A DNA stretch of 64,000 nt, taken from NCBI GenBank assembly GCA_003339415.1, contig PDHQ01000017.1, positions 8,877 through 72,876 on the forward strand, written 5' to 3'. The notes below the pieces were generated by a model. It searched no databases and was not told the DNA's origin. It worked only from the letters and a program-made list of their open reading frames with translations. The first letter of the stretch is position 1. Each line of letters begins with the position of its first letter. The DNA is from Ophiocordyceps camponoti-saundersi (nom. inval.). Lineage: Eukaryota > Ascomycota > Sordariomycetes > Hypocreales > Ophiocordycipitaceae. The position numbers were made by a program, and so were the translations under genes. Shown piece by piece: positions 1 to 10,638 of the stretch.

Positions 1-20
1 CAGAAACACCGCTTCCCCCC

Positions 21-106
<86 letters not shown>

Positions 107-642
107 ACTTCCACTCACCAACTGGCCCAACAAGGTCAACCAATTCAGTTCATAAAGATGGATCCAACTTGATAAAAAATCCTTTCCCTCCCCTTGCCTA
201 GAACTAGCGCTTCTCTGCAGACGTCGACCGTCACGATGACCCTTATATGACCCTTAACAATTCAATATTTGATAACCAAATGCCGCATCGCAGCACATCA
301 AAGAGAGAGCGAGAGAGGGGGAGAGTTAGAGAGAGGGCGTCCGGCGCACCGACAGCCGGAAGAACACACATCGCAACCGCCCCCCCCCCCAAGCAACCTG
401 TTCGTCTTTACTTTTTTGTCTCTGCTCAATTTCCCTACCCGCTGCAGTGTTCAAAATCATCAGCTGCGCAATCGCCCTTGTCTTCCTTTTTCTTTCCCCT
501 TCTGCTGTTTCTTTTGCCGTTACTCCGGAGTCCGGACTGATCCGAGTCATCCCGCACAGACGGTGACCCATCCATCCATCACCATCCGGACCCCAGGACA
601 GAAGGGCCTCCACCGCAACGCCGGAAACCTTCCCGCTGGTTT

Positions 643-676
<34 letters not shown>

Positions 677-875
677 ACAACCCCCCCCCCCCCCCCATGA
701 TTCATGACGCAAGAAATACGAGCTTCACAGCATGTCGTGCCGCAGAAACATGCATGCATACCCTCCCTTTGACCCTGCATCACCTTCTTTTTTGCCTGTT
801 TCGGGCGCCAAAAAAGATGAAAGAGGGTGGAGACGATGAAGAAAAAGGAACAATAGCGGATGCAAGGGTGCAAAA
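1..875. repeat. Gene-free left edge with CT microsatellite and poly-C tracts
   Basis: A pure CT dinucleotide run covers about 23-102. Homopolymer C tracts lie at 379-390, 645-676 and 681-696. I see no coding region; reading frames crossing the poly-C produce only Pro or Gly runs. The segment ends at the stop codon of the PWP1-like gene on the minus strand, so its right part is probably the 3' UTR of that gene. Confidence 0.8.
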
Positions 876-2544
876 CTAACTCTCGTCCATCGAATCCCCT
901 TCCCCATCTCCTTCAGGCTCGTCCTCGTCGTCGCTCGAACTGCTGCTGCTATCATCGTCTTCGACGCCTATCAGCCGGTCCTCGGCCCCCGTCGCCGTCT
1001 CGCTCCGTGTGGGCATCCGGTGGGCAAAAGCCTTCCGCACCGCAGCGTTGGTGCTCGTGTCCCACACGTGCATGCTTCCAGAGCTCCCCGCCACCGCCAG
1101 CCGAAAGGCAACGGCCGCGTCCGGCGCAAAGGTCGCTGCAAACACCTTGCCCACGTCCAGGTTGCGCGAGACGACCAGGGACGGCCCGGTCGTGGCCGAA
1201 ATGTTCCACAGCTTGACCGTCTTGTCCGTCGATCCCGTCGCCATGAAGCCCGGGATGACGCCGTTGACGTCAAACGACGACACCGACTCGTCGTGCGCCT
1301 GCAGCGTCCATACCGACTTGGTCGCATCCGCGCTCCGCGGTGCCTTGCGGATGTCGTGGTAGTGCACCGCTCCCCTGTCCGTCGAGACGAAGAACATGTT
1401 TCCGTCGTGCGGATCCCACCGCACCGTCTCGACGTCGCCCTCCACCCCCCAGCGAGGTGCCTTGGCCCCCGGCGCGCGCATGTCGGCCGCCACAACCGTC
1501 CCGTCGTAGCTGCCGCTCAGCAGCACCGTCGGCTCCGCCGCGCTCCAGGCGAGGGAGCAGACCTTGTCCGTGTGGTACGAGTACGACTGGGCGCACTTCG
1601 TTGTGTTGAGGTCCCAGAGCTTAACCGTCTGATCTGCCGACGCAGACGCCAGCAGGTTGCGATGGCTGCGATTCGCCGCCAGCGATAGTACCGCGTCCAC
1701 ATGGTGATCGTCGTTGGCCTTCTTGCTCTTCTTCTTTTTCTTCGCCTTCTTCTTGCTCTTGTCTGCCGCCTCTGCCTCTCCTCCTTGACCCAGAATTGCG
1801 TTCGGATACATGCAGTCGATGGTGTCGAGGTCCCAGATCTCAATGTCAGGATCCATCGTACCAACGGCGACGAAATTACCCGTCGCAGCTTCTGCGGGAC
1901 CTTGCCGTCCTACCGGCATGTCCAGCCACTCCAGGCACAGCGGGATCGCAGGAAGCATCAGGTCGTGATGCACATAGAGATTGTCCCCATCGTCCTCGAA
2001 TACGTACACCTCTAGCTGCGCCAGCTCGTCCTCTACCTTGGCCGATAAGATGAGGTTGTCGGTGGTCATGATCTGGAGATCTTGCCGGTCGTCCTCCTCA
2101 TCATCACCCTGGAGCGTAATGTACGGATCGTCATCGTTGGATTCGTAGTAGGCGAGAGACTTGACATTCCCAAACATGCCCATGGTCTCGCCTTTATCAT
2201 GCGCGTCGCTATCGTCGTCATAATGCTCCAGGTCGTATTCTTTCAGGACATCCTCGTCCGCGCTGACAAGGTAGAATGGTCAGCGCAAATACTTTAGAAG
2301 GCCATGCATTTACCCACGTCCTGCTTTTTGGATCCGTCTGCATCTCATCTCCCGCCTCATGGTCGTCAGAGGCATCTTTTCCCTTGTTTTCCTCTGCCTC
2401 CTTCAGATCTTCTTGGGCGTCCTCCAGTTGTAGCTTGGCCAGTGCCGCTATCCTGTCATACTCGGCTTCGTCCAGAGTATATTTCCTGGGAACTGGTGCC
2501 GCAAATCCGCGCGGCACCCATTGCGCCGTCGTGATGATGGACAT
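876..2544 (-). CDS. PWP1: PWP1-like WD40 ribosome-biogenesis protein
   Basis: Two exons, 2318-2544 and 876-2262, joined across a 55-nt intron (2263-2317, GTGGGT donor, GTCAG acceptor), give 537 aa. The N-terminus contains WVPRGFAAPVPRKY and EAEYDRIAALAKLQLEDA, then an acidic stretch and MGMFGNVKSLAYYESNDDDP, all typical of the Pwp1/PWP1 family. WD40 blades follow, for example LLASASADQTVKLWDL, LLSGSYDGTV and MATGSTDKTVKLWNI, with a Lys-rich insert of about 20 residues before the second third. The C-terminus is a Ser/Asp/Glu-rich acidic tail. Pwp1 proteins act in nucleolar 60S ribosome maturation; that role comes from the family. The ATG at 2544 is the only one that keeps the conserved N-terminus. 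The gene is head-to-head with the PRP16 gene, with 222 bp between start codons. Confidence 0.93.
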
Positions 2545-2766
2545 TGGATAGCTGGACGCGTCTCGCTGCCTTGACGGTGCCCATCATCTCCTCAGCGCCG
2601 GCGGAGAAAAAGATTCTCGGTGGCCCGTGGGTGGTGAGCTTATCGATAGCGCGTCGGGAAAACATGATCGCCGAGACCAGCTTGGACTTCCACTATCAAG
2701 TCGCTTTCCGTCATCATCTCTTGTCCTATGGAAAAATAAAAGGGGGCATCTGGCCGGAGCTCCACG
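2545..2766. promoter_or_regulatory. Shared divergent promoter of PWP1 and PRP16
   Basis: Only 222 bp separate the two outward-facing start codons, so both promoters must lie here. I see no obvious TATA box; 2736-2750 is A-rich close to the PRP16 start. Co-regulation is an inference from layout. Confidence 0.5.
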
Positions 2767-5688
2767 ATGGCGACAGACCGAGGCTCTGATGACTACAATC
2801 CCAAGAGGAGAAAATTCGACAAGCTACCGTTCGTGAGCCGCAGTCGACGTGATCTGCGCGCTACTTCGCCTCGAGCGCGACCCCAGACGCCGCGCCGAGA
2901 GGCCGACCAGCCGGCGCCCAACGAGCAGGATGACCGAGCCTTGGATCGAGATTGGTACGGGGGCGATGAGTTCGGTGGCCACTCGCTGGGCGATGATACC
3001 CACAATCCTTTCGCCTCCTATGAGGTGTCGGCATGGGAGAGCCAGCAAGAGGAATCGGCTAGGGCTGAGAAGATGACGAGTCGTTACGATGCGAGACAGG
3101 AGCAGCGACGCAAAGAAAATGACGCCTGGGAAACTAATAGGATGCTTGTCTCCGGGGTTGCTCAGAGGAGAGACATGGCCGTCGACTTTGATGACGATGA
3201 GGCGACGCGGATCCATCTGTTGGTTCACGACCTCCGTCCCCCCTTTCTCGACGGTCGCACCATCTTCACGAAGCAGCTTGAGCCTGTGCCTGCCGTGAGG
3301 GACTATCAGAGTGACATGGCCGTCTTTAGCAGGAAAGGCAGCAGGGTGGTCAGGGAGGCGCGACAGCAGAGGGAGCGACAGAAACAGGCGCAGCAAGCAA
3401 CCAGTCTCGCCGGCACGACCCTGGGCAACATCATGGGAGCCAAGGACGAAGACGGGGACAGCGCCCTGCCGGTGGCTGGAGAGGAAGATCGGCCAAGGGG
3501 GGAGCGCAAGAGCAAGAAGTTCAGCGAGCACCTCAAGGGCAGCGAGGGAGCTAGCGACTTTAGCAAGACTCACTCGCTCCGAGAGCAACGAGAATACTTG
3601 CCCGCCTTTGCCGTCCGAGAGGATCTTCTTCGCGTCATTCGGGAGAACCAAGTCACCATCGTCGTGGGCGAAACGGGTTCGGGCAAGACGACGCAGCTGA
3701 CACAGTTTCTCCTCGAGGACGGCTACGGACGCAATGGCATGATTGGCTGCACACAGCCGCGTCGGGTGGCGGCCATGAGCGTGGCCAAGCGAGTAGCCGA
3801 GGAGATGGAGGTTAAGCTGGGAGGCACCGTCGGCTACGCCATCCGATTCGAAGACTGCACCAGCAAGGAAACCATCATCAAGTACATGACGGACGGCGTC
3901 TTACTGCGCGAGTCGCTCAACGAGCCGGATCTCGACCGATACTCGTGCATCATCATGGACGAGGCTCACGAGCGAGCTCTTAACACGGATATCCTCATGG
4001 GCCTGTTCAAGAAGATTATTCAGAGGCGACGGGACCTGAAACTGATCGTTACGTCGGCGACAATGAACGCGAGGCGCTTCTCTGACTTCTTCGGCGGAGC
4101 GCCCGACTTTACGATTCCAGGGCGGACGTTTCCTGTAGACGTCATGTTCCACCGATCCCCGGTAGAGGACTACGTCGATCAGGCAGTGCAGCAGGTTCTA
4201 GCCATCCACGTCTCCATGGACGCAGGCGACATCCTCGTCTTCATGACGGGCCAGGAGGATATCGAAATCACCTGCGAGCTGGTTCAAAAACGCCTCGACG
4301 CCCTCAACGACCCTCCCAAGCTGAGTATCCTGCCGATTTATAGCCAAATGCCGGCCGACCTACAGGCCAAGATCTTTGACCGAGCGGATCCCGGGGTACG
4401 GAAGTGTATCGTCGCTACCAATATCGCCGAGACGAGCTTAACGGTGGACGGCATTAAATACGTCGTCGATGCGGGTTATTCGAAGCTCAAGGTGTATAAT
4501 CCTAAGATGGGAATGGACACCCTCCAGATCACGCCCATCTCGCAGGCGAACAGCTCGCAGCGGTCTGGCCGGGCCGGGCGTACGGGCCCAGGTAAGGCGT
4601 TTCGCCTCTATACGGACAAGGCTTTTAAGGAGGAACTCTACCCGCAGACGATTCCGGAGATCCAGCGGACGAACCTTTCGAATACGGTTTTAATGCTAAA
4701 GTCGCTCGGGGTTAAGGACCTCTTGGACTTTGATTTCATGGACCCTCCGCCGCAGGATACGATATCGACCTCCATGTTCGACCTCTGGGCGCTGGGTGCA
4801 CTAGATAACCTCGGGGAGCTAACGGAGTTAGGACGCAAGATGAGTGCGTTTCCTATGGATCCGTCACTGGCCAAGCTGCTTATCACGTCGGAAGAGGAGG
4901 GCTGCAGCGAGGAGATGATTACTATCGTGTCGATGCTTTCGGTCCCAAACGTCTTCTACCGACCTAAGGAGCGGCAGGACGAGGCCGACGCTCAGCGGGA
5001 GAAGTTTTGGGTGCATGAGTCGGACCACCTGACGTACCTGCAGGTATATTCGGCCTGGCAGGCGAATGGCTACTCGGACGGGTGGTGTATCAAGCACTTC
5101 TTGCACGCCAAGTCTCTGCGGCGAGCCAAGGAGATACGCGAACAACTGCTAGACATTGTGCGGATGCAGAAGATGCAACTCCGCAGCTGCGGCATGGACT
5201 GGGACTTGATCCGGCGCTGCGTCTGCTCGGGTTACTATCACCAGGCGGCCAAGTATCGCGGCTCTGGCGAGTACATCAACCTTCGGACCAATGTGGCGGT
5301 CCAGCTTCACCCGACGAGCGCCCTATATGCCGGTCACCCGCCTGATTACGTCGTCTATCATGAGCTCGTCCTCACTTCCAAGGTGTTCGTGTCGACGGTG
5401 ACGGCCGTCGACCCGCACTGGCTGGCCGACCTGGGTGGCGTCTTCTACTCCGTCCGCGAGAAGGGTTACTCGGCGCGCGAGAAGCGGACGACGGAGACGG
5501 AATTCAATCGCCGGATGGAGATTGAGACCAAGATGGCTGAGGACAAGCGCCGGCAGGAGGAGAAGCTGAGGCTCGAGGCCGAGAGGGCGACGGCGAAGCC
5601 CAAGGCCGACGACGGTGGGGGGAAGAAGTTTGTCACGCAGGGAGCTGTCAAGAAGCCGGTGGTACGGAGACGCGGCCGGGGGTTTTGA
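2767..5688 (+). CDS. PRP16: DEAH-box pre-mRNA splicing ATPase PRP16 (DHX38)
   Basis: An uninterrupted frame of 973 aa. The first 260 residues are charged and poorly conserved. The helicase core follows: motif I GETGSGKT (about 301-308), motif II DEAH (398-401), motif III SAT (430-432) and motif [10 protein letters not shown] (598-605). After the core come the winged-helix/ratchet and OB-fold regions shared by spliceosomal DEAH helicases. The stretch from the P-loop through [20 protein letters not shown] and the end of the OB fold fits Prp16 better than Prp2, Prp22 or Prp43. Prp16 remodels the spliceosome after the first transesterification step. The start at 2767 follows a short 5' region and preserves the [15 protein letters not shown] motif near the N-terminus. 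The C-terminus is basic (VVRRRGRGF). There is no intron, although most genes here have them. Confidence 0.93.
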   Translation: MATDRGSDDYNPKRRKFDKLPFVSRSRRDLRATSPRARPQTPRREADQPAPNEQDDRALDRDWYGGDEFGGHSLGDDTHNPFASYEVSAWESQQEESARAEKMTSRYDARQEQRRKENDAWETNRMLVSGVAQRRDMAVDFDDDEATRIHLLVHDLRPPFLDGRTIFTKQLEPVPAVRDYQSDMAVFSRKGSRVVREARQQRERQKQAQQATSLAGTTLGNIMGAKDEDGDSALPVAGEEDRPRGERKSKKFSEHLKGSEGASDFSKTHSLREQREYLPAFAVREDLLRVIRENQVTIVVGETGSGKTTQLTQFLLEDGYGRNGMIGCTQPRRVAAMSVAKRVAEEMEVKLGGTVGYAIRFEDCTSKETIIKYMTDGVLLRESLNEPDLDRYSCIIMDEAHERALNTDILMGLFKKIIQRRRDLKLIVTSATMNARRFSDFFGGAPDFTIPGRTFPVDVMFHRSPVEDYVDQAVQQVLAIHVSMDAGDILVFMTGQEDIEITCELVQKRLDALNDPPKLSILPIYSQMPADLQAKIFDRADPGVRKCIVATNIAETSLTVDGIKYVVDAGYSKLKVYNPKMGMDTLQITPISQANSSQRSGRAGRTGPGKAFRLYTDKAFKEELYPQTIPEIQRTNLSNTVLMLKSLGVKDLLDFDFMDPPPQDTISTSMFDLWALGALDNLGELTELGRKMSAFPMDPSLAKLLITSEEEGCSEEMITIVSMLSVPNVFYRPKERQDEADAQREKFWVHESDHLTYLQVYSAWQANGYSDGWCIKHFLHAKSLRRAKEIREQLLDIVRMQKMQLRSCGMDWDLIRRCVCSGYYHQAAKYRGSGEYINLRTNVAVQLHPTSALYAGHPPDYVVYHELVLTSKVFVSTVTAVDPHWLADLGGVFYSVREKGYSAREKRTTETEFNRRMEIETKMAEDKRRQEEKLRLEAERATAKPKADDGGGKKFVTQGAVKKPVVRRRGRGF

Positions 5689-6681
5689 TCCTGACTTTCT
5701 TGTCTCTACTACGTCGACAACTTATCTCTCATTCTTTCTCTCTGCGTCTCGAAGCAGGTAGATGAGAAGAGAGGACTTTCATATAGATGGTGAGAATAGG
5801 GAGCCTTTAAACGGCTTTTCAATGACGGATGGCGAAACTGGATTCCCCCGTCACCAATTCTCGGTTCTCTTTGGTGAGCTCAACGACTTTTGCTTCACGC
5901 GGGCCCTGGTCGACTTGGCGCAGAAACTTTTCCAGCGCATCATCCTCACCCTGAGCCTCCCCTTCTACCTGATTTCGAGGGTTAATTCGTGAGCGATGAA
6001 GTAGGGGGTGGCGAGATGAGAGATCAACCTTGTTGTCTGACGTGTTTCGACACCATCCCGTGATACCGTAGTCTTGAGCCTTTTGACGAGTGAAGTAGCT
6101 GGGGAGTTTCACGTTTCATTATCATCATCGTTTTTTTCTTTCATGGGCTTTTCTGCGCCAGACGGTGATGACGGGCAGAGACACCGTACCGGAAACCAAC
6201 GCCTGGGCCGGGACGATGATTGGAGAGGGAAGCGTGAGCAGAGGCCGTTGGAAGGGGGGGAGGGTCTTCTTAGTTTTCTTGACGAACCCTGGACGACTCC
6301 GCCGTGGGCTACGAAGTACAACTGCGTGACGGCGTCGTCAGCTAATCATTGTATCTGGCGGGAGAGAGATTTCATACGCGTCTCATCGTGATACGAAGAG
6401 GATGTGGTGATGGATGCTGCCGGTGAGGAAGATGAGAGTCGTCAATGACGTCGTCGGCCAGTCCGTTGCTCTATCAGACTATCATCTATGAAAGAGAGAT
6501 ATCACGTGATTTGTGTTTCAAGGTTCTGTGAGATCACGTGCTTTTGCCTCGCCTGACTAACTTGTTGTTGGCCAGCCAAACCTTGGATCATCATTCCCGC
6601 CCCCACCGAAACACGCTTCTTCAACGTCTCTCTCTCCATCTTCATCTCTTCCATCTTCGCCATCCTCGCTTCAATCAAGCC
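5689..6681. other. Intergenic region with paired CACGTG motifs near its right end
   Basis: This holds the 3' side of PRP16 and the promoter of the next gene. I see no convincing coding region; a 97-codon minus-strand frame at 5819-6112 shows no recognisable domain. Two ATCACGTG elements (CACGTG cores at 6503-6508 and 6535-6540) sit 140-180 bp before the downstream ATG. A pyrimidine-rich tract (6620-6680) runs up to that ATG, as is common for fungal promoters. Confidence 0.6.
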
Positions 6682-8065
6682 ATGAAGCCCATACTCTTCC
6701 GACAGAGGAAAACGACCGAAACACTCCGTCGCCGATCAGCGGAAGGTGACGAAGAAGATGACGTCGCAGTCGCCTCATCGTCGCAGGCTCGGCTTCACGA
6801 CGACGACGACACCTCCTCTCGCATCGACGCATCGGTAACAGCCGCTGCTGACGACGACGACGATGAAAACGACGAAGATACAGCTACCAGCGCCATTCCC
6901 CCCTCGGTGATAGCGGCGAGAATCCGTGCCCGTCGCCAACGCTCCGGCGGTCTTCGATTCTCCTCCAACTCCAACTCCGCCTCGTCTGCGCAGAGAAACT
7001 ATGGCAACTTAGGCACGGTCGCCTTGACTGCCCAAGGCGACGAAGGGAGTGCCATCACGCAGCGATTCACCCACCAGACAGGTGTCGTCGCCGATCTTCA
7101 CGACAGACACATGTACGCCTTTTCTCTCGGCTCGGTTGATTCGTTTTGTCGCCCTCTTCGGCGCGTTGGACTAATCATTTAAGGAACGAGTATATAGAAT
7201 CTCGTCTGTCTAGCCGTCGCTTCGTCAACGGTAACGCGCACAACTTGAATCCCTCGCATCACCATGACGAAGACGACGACGATGATTACGAAGAAGATGA
7301 CGATGATAAAATGGATGACGATGCAGACGCACCGCAGCAACAGCAGAAGCAGAAGCAGCCCGCTTCTACTTCTTCTTCCTCCGCCGTCGTCAAGACGACA
7401 GATCAGCCGACCAAACACGGCAAGCTCTTCGAAGTCGCCATCCCTCCCGAGGTGAAACAACGGCGCGACGAGGCGAAGAGGCGTCTCGCCCAACAGCAGC
7501 AGCAGCAGTATCAGCAGCAGCAGCAAAGATCGTCCCAGCCGCGCTTCGCACGCAACCGTCGCGGCAGCGATGACATGCAGCGAGACCGCTTCGTCGAGCA
7601 GTTTCTTCACGAGAATCGACGTAAGTCTTTTTTGCTTCACCCTCCGAACTCGGCTGGCTCTGCTCTCTCCCTACTCTCCTCTACAAATCTTTCATCCGGT
7701 AACATTGCTAACGATATCAATCACAAGTAAACGTCTACGATTACCCCCGCCAATCGTCATCCTCCAACAACAACCACCACAACCACCACAACAACAACAA
7801 CCAACAAAGACAAGGCTCCTCCTCATCCCGCAACGACCACCGCTCCGTAGACGACCGAATGGCAGACCAGTTCCGCCGCCAGTACCTAGAGGAGCTCGCC
7901 CAGAGACGCAACCGGAGACGTCGAGCCCCGAGACCGGCCCGCCAGCTACCGCCCCCCGGCGAGATCCTCCGCGGGCCCAAACTAGGCGGTAGCCGTAACT
8001 CTCGTGCCGCTATTAGGAACATTCTGCTGCAGCAGGAGAAGGAGAAGGTTGGGAGGAAGGCGTGA
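6682..8065 (+). CDS. Hep59/C9orf78 (Tls1-like) family protein
   Basis: Three exons, 6682-7112, 7184-7620 and 7728-8065, give 401 aa. Intron 1 (GTACGC donor, CTAAT branch, AAG acceptor) joins DLHDRHM to NEYIESRL, and intron 2 (GTAAGT donor, GCTAAC branch) joins HENR to LNVYDYPR. The opening MKPILFRQRKTTETLRRRS, the segment TGVVADLHDRHMNEYIESRL and the basic C-terminus are features of the family typified by human C9orf78 and S. pombe Tls1, which associates with the spliceosome. Between them lie acidic Asp-rich runs, poly-Gln and an Asn/His-rich stretch that look disordered. A nuclear splicing-related role comes from family knowledge; this copy shows no catalytic motif. An upstream in-frame extension to 6538 exists, but the Met at 6682 matches the family N-terminus. 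Confidence 0.82.
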
Positions 8066-9116
8066 ATGCGTACGCCTGCTGTTGGCTGCTGGTTTTTTTT
8101 TTCTCTTCTTTTTTTTCCCTCTTGCTTCCTCTTTTTCATGGCCTTTTCTCGCTGCTCTTTTGTTCGTCGAGGAGCATCTCTCTTCCCTTTGAAGGATAGG
8201 GGAAGAAGAAATGAGCTTGATACTGCTTAGGATGCTACGCTCAGGTAGGGTAATCGTCAGATTCACACAGCGGGCAGTCTCAACATGATAGATGTGAATC
8301 TGTACATCTTGCTTGCACGATGCTGTCAAGACACATCTCTCCCATCTCCCACGTCCCATTTCTTATCGTCATATGCAGTAGAGATTAGATTGACAGAAGA
8401 CGTGAACAATCAAGGCCAGCCATCTTTTTCTTCCTACTCTCCGCGTCAAAGACCCTACCAATCTACCTACTAATTATGCAGTTACCAATCTGAAGGGGTA
8501 AGGGAAAAGAGAAGCCTCTTGATTCTCTCCCTACCTATTCCAAGCCCTCCGTTCCCCCCTCCCCCCCAGTCCAAACGCGTCACGATGAGAGAGACTAAAA
8601 TGAAGAAGGAGAGGAAAAAGAAGAGAGGGCTTGCAGGCATGATAAGCCCCCCCTGGGGTGGCCGTCAAGAGCACACACACACACAGCATCCCCATGAAAA
8701 CAAAACCCCGAGACAAAGCAAAAATTCCCATATTTGCCTCCCCCGATTGTGATATCCTGGAAATTGACGATGCCCGACACGACGCCTGATGAAGAAGGGG
8801 AAAGAAAAAGAAAACAACGCGCCGGATATTTCCCAACCTAAGCCCAAGACCGTGTGAGACGAGAGACAAGATGGGATAGAGGAAAAAGGAACGAAGAGAG
8901 TGAGAGAGTGAGAGTGAGAGAGTGAGAGTGAGAGAGTGAGAATGAGAGAGAAAGGGAAGAAGAAGAAGAGGAAGAAAAAGAAAGAGCAAGCCCGAATAAA
9001 AAGAACCCTGTATATATAAATAGACCGGTGCGCCCCCCCTCCGTCGTCGTCGTCATCATCAGACTCTTTTTTTTGGGCATCTCAAGCAACAGTCAGTCTC
9101 CTCTTTCCTGCTTCAC
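8066..9116. repeat. Convergent intergenic region with GAGAGT-type repeats
   Basis: The space between two convergent genes. A purine-rich microsatellite of GAGAGT/GTGAGA units spans about 8897-8956. T-rich and C-rich runs occur near 8090-8130 and 8550-8570. No coding region is supported; the many minus-strand frames here are Ser/Leu-rich readings of the purine repeats. Confidence 0.7.
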
Positions 9117-10638
9117 TCATCTGATGTCGAGCTGAAAGGGCTTGAAGCGACCTCCGATGGTGGCGCAGCGGGGACACTTTCTCCGTGCACCTTGCTCCGC
9201 CATCAGGACCTCGACGCAGGCGGGACATAGGCCGCAGATGCACTCGGTGCAGGCGTACGAGTTCTTCAGCTGCGATACCCCCTGACAAGCTGCGCAGTAG
9301 ATGTGGATGACGCTCTGCGACGAAGACGGCGGCGGTGACGAGTTGTTGTTGTTGCTGCTGTTGTTGTTACTCCTGCTGCTGTTATTGATGTTGGTGCTAG
9401 GCAGGCCGCGAGCCGTCATGTGAAAGTTTTCGCCGCTCTCGACCGACGGAAATGGCTCGGCGCCGTCCTGGTGGTTGGACGGGGGCGTCAGGGCCTGCTG
9501 AAGGGGGGACGCCTGGTAGCTGCCCGACTGGACGTGGGGCAGCTGGAAGGGAGGAGGCAGCGAGCCGCGGTGGAGCGAGACGGGCGACTTGGGCACCTGC
9601 GAGACTGGGTCAGTTCATGTCGTGGCAAAATGAGACTCTGATGGCCGCTCACGGGAGTGCGGTCCTCGTCAATGTCGCCGGCGGCCGAGGCAGCCTGGTC
9701 GGCGGCGTCGATGAGATCCTCCCAGCGCTTGCCAAAGTCCGGGGCCGTGGGCTCGGCCGAGACGGCCTTGCGGTCGACGTCGGCCGGCCGCAGTCTCTCG
9801 TCGTTTTGGATGCGCCGCAGCCAGTCCGAGGCGCCGCCTCGCGAGTTCTTCTTCCTATGATGAGCCTCGCGGCCGCGCTTCGTGACTGACGGCTTCCGCG
9901 GCCGGTTCAGGCCCAGGGACCGCTGCAAGGGCGGCAGCGTCGAGGACCGGCCGGGCGGGGAGCCGGAGAGCAGCGAAGGCAGCTGCTTAGAACCCGAGTA
10001 CGGGTCACTGGTGACATCGTTGTGGGACAGATTGAGGGGCGGCAGCTCAATCGAGGTCCGAGGGATGCGGCGGGCATCCAAGTCCGAATGATATTCCTGC
10101 GATCCATCAGAGCGCTGTTCTCTCTCGGCGCAAGATGAAGGAGGGGGAAGGGGGGGGGAGGAACCTACGCGATCCACGTCGCCCTCTCCCTCCGACTTGG
10201 CGCCATGCAGCTCGGCGAGGGCGACGGCGGCGCTGGCGTCGCCGAGTAAGGAGCCCGACATGTACTCGTCGACGTGGCGCGGCGTTCCCGGGTTACTGGA
10301 GCCGTCACGAAAGGGACCTCGACCGGATGAGGGCGGCTGCTGATCAGGAGCTCGGGGCGGCGTGTTAATCATGAGCAGGAAACTTTCCTCGGTGGCGGGG
10401 AGCTTGGATATATAGTTCTCGGGGTGGGCGCGTCGTATATGCTCCTGCATGGAGCGATATCGCTTCTCCTGCGAATAGGCGTCAGACTCCAGACCCGATG
10501 CTACCGGAGAGGGCGACTACTCACACCGATGCAGCGCTTACGGCAGCTGGAGCCATCTTGGTTGCGTAGAGGGCAGACGACTTCGTTATTAGCGTCGGTG
10601 ATGGAAAAGGATGAGGTCAGAGACGAGCGCTGCGGCAT
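9117..10638 (-). CDS. Fungal zinc protein: N-terminal C2H2-like finger, C-terminal RING-like domain
   Basis: Four exons, 10525-10638, 10169-10468, 9653-10096 and 9117-9596, encode about 445 aa. The introns at 10469-10524 and 9597-9652 break the frame. The one at 10097-10168 (GTAGGT...CGCAG, 72 nt) is in phase and could be retained, which would add 24 residues, mostly Pro, Ser and charged. The N-terminus has VVCPLRNQDGSSCRKRCIG followed by MQEHIRRAHPENYI, a Cys/His finger. The middle is Ser/Pro/Asn-rich and low in complexity. The last 60 residues hold four CxxC-type pairs (CAAC, CTEC, CPAC, CPRC) in a RING or zinc-ribbon arrangement. The family is widespread in filamentous fungi, but I know of no assigned function. 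An E3-ligase or DNA-binding role would be speculation. Confidence 0.8.

Noticed and set aside
269..712. Overlapping frames across the poly-C region on both strands
   Set aside because: They consist of Pro or Gly runs made by homopolymer C, with no domain and no splice context.
5819..6112. 97-codon minus-strand frame after PRP16
   Set aside because: It has a charged, superficially coding-like end but no homology I can recognise, no splice partner, and lies in the PRP16 3' region.
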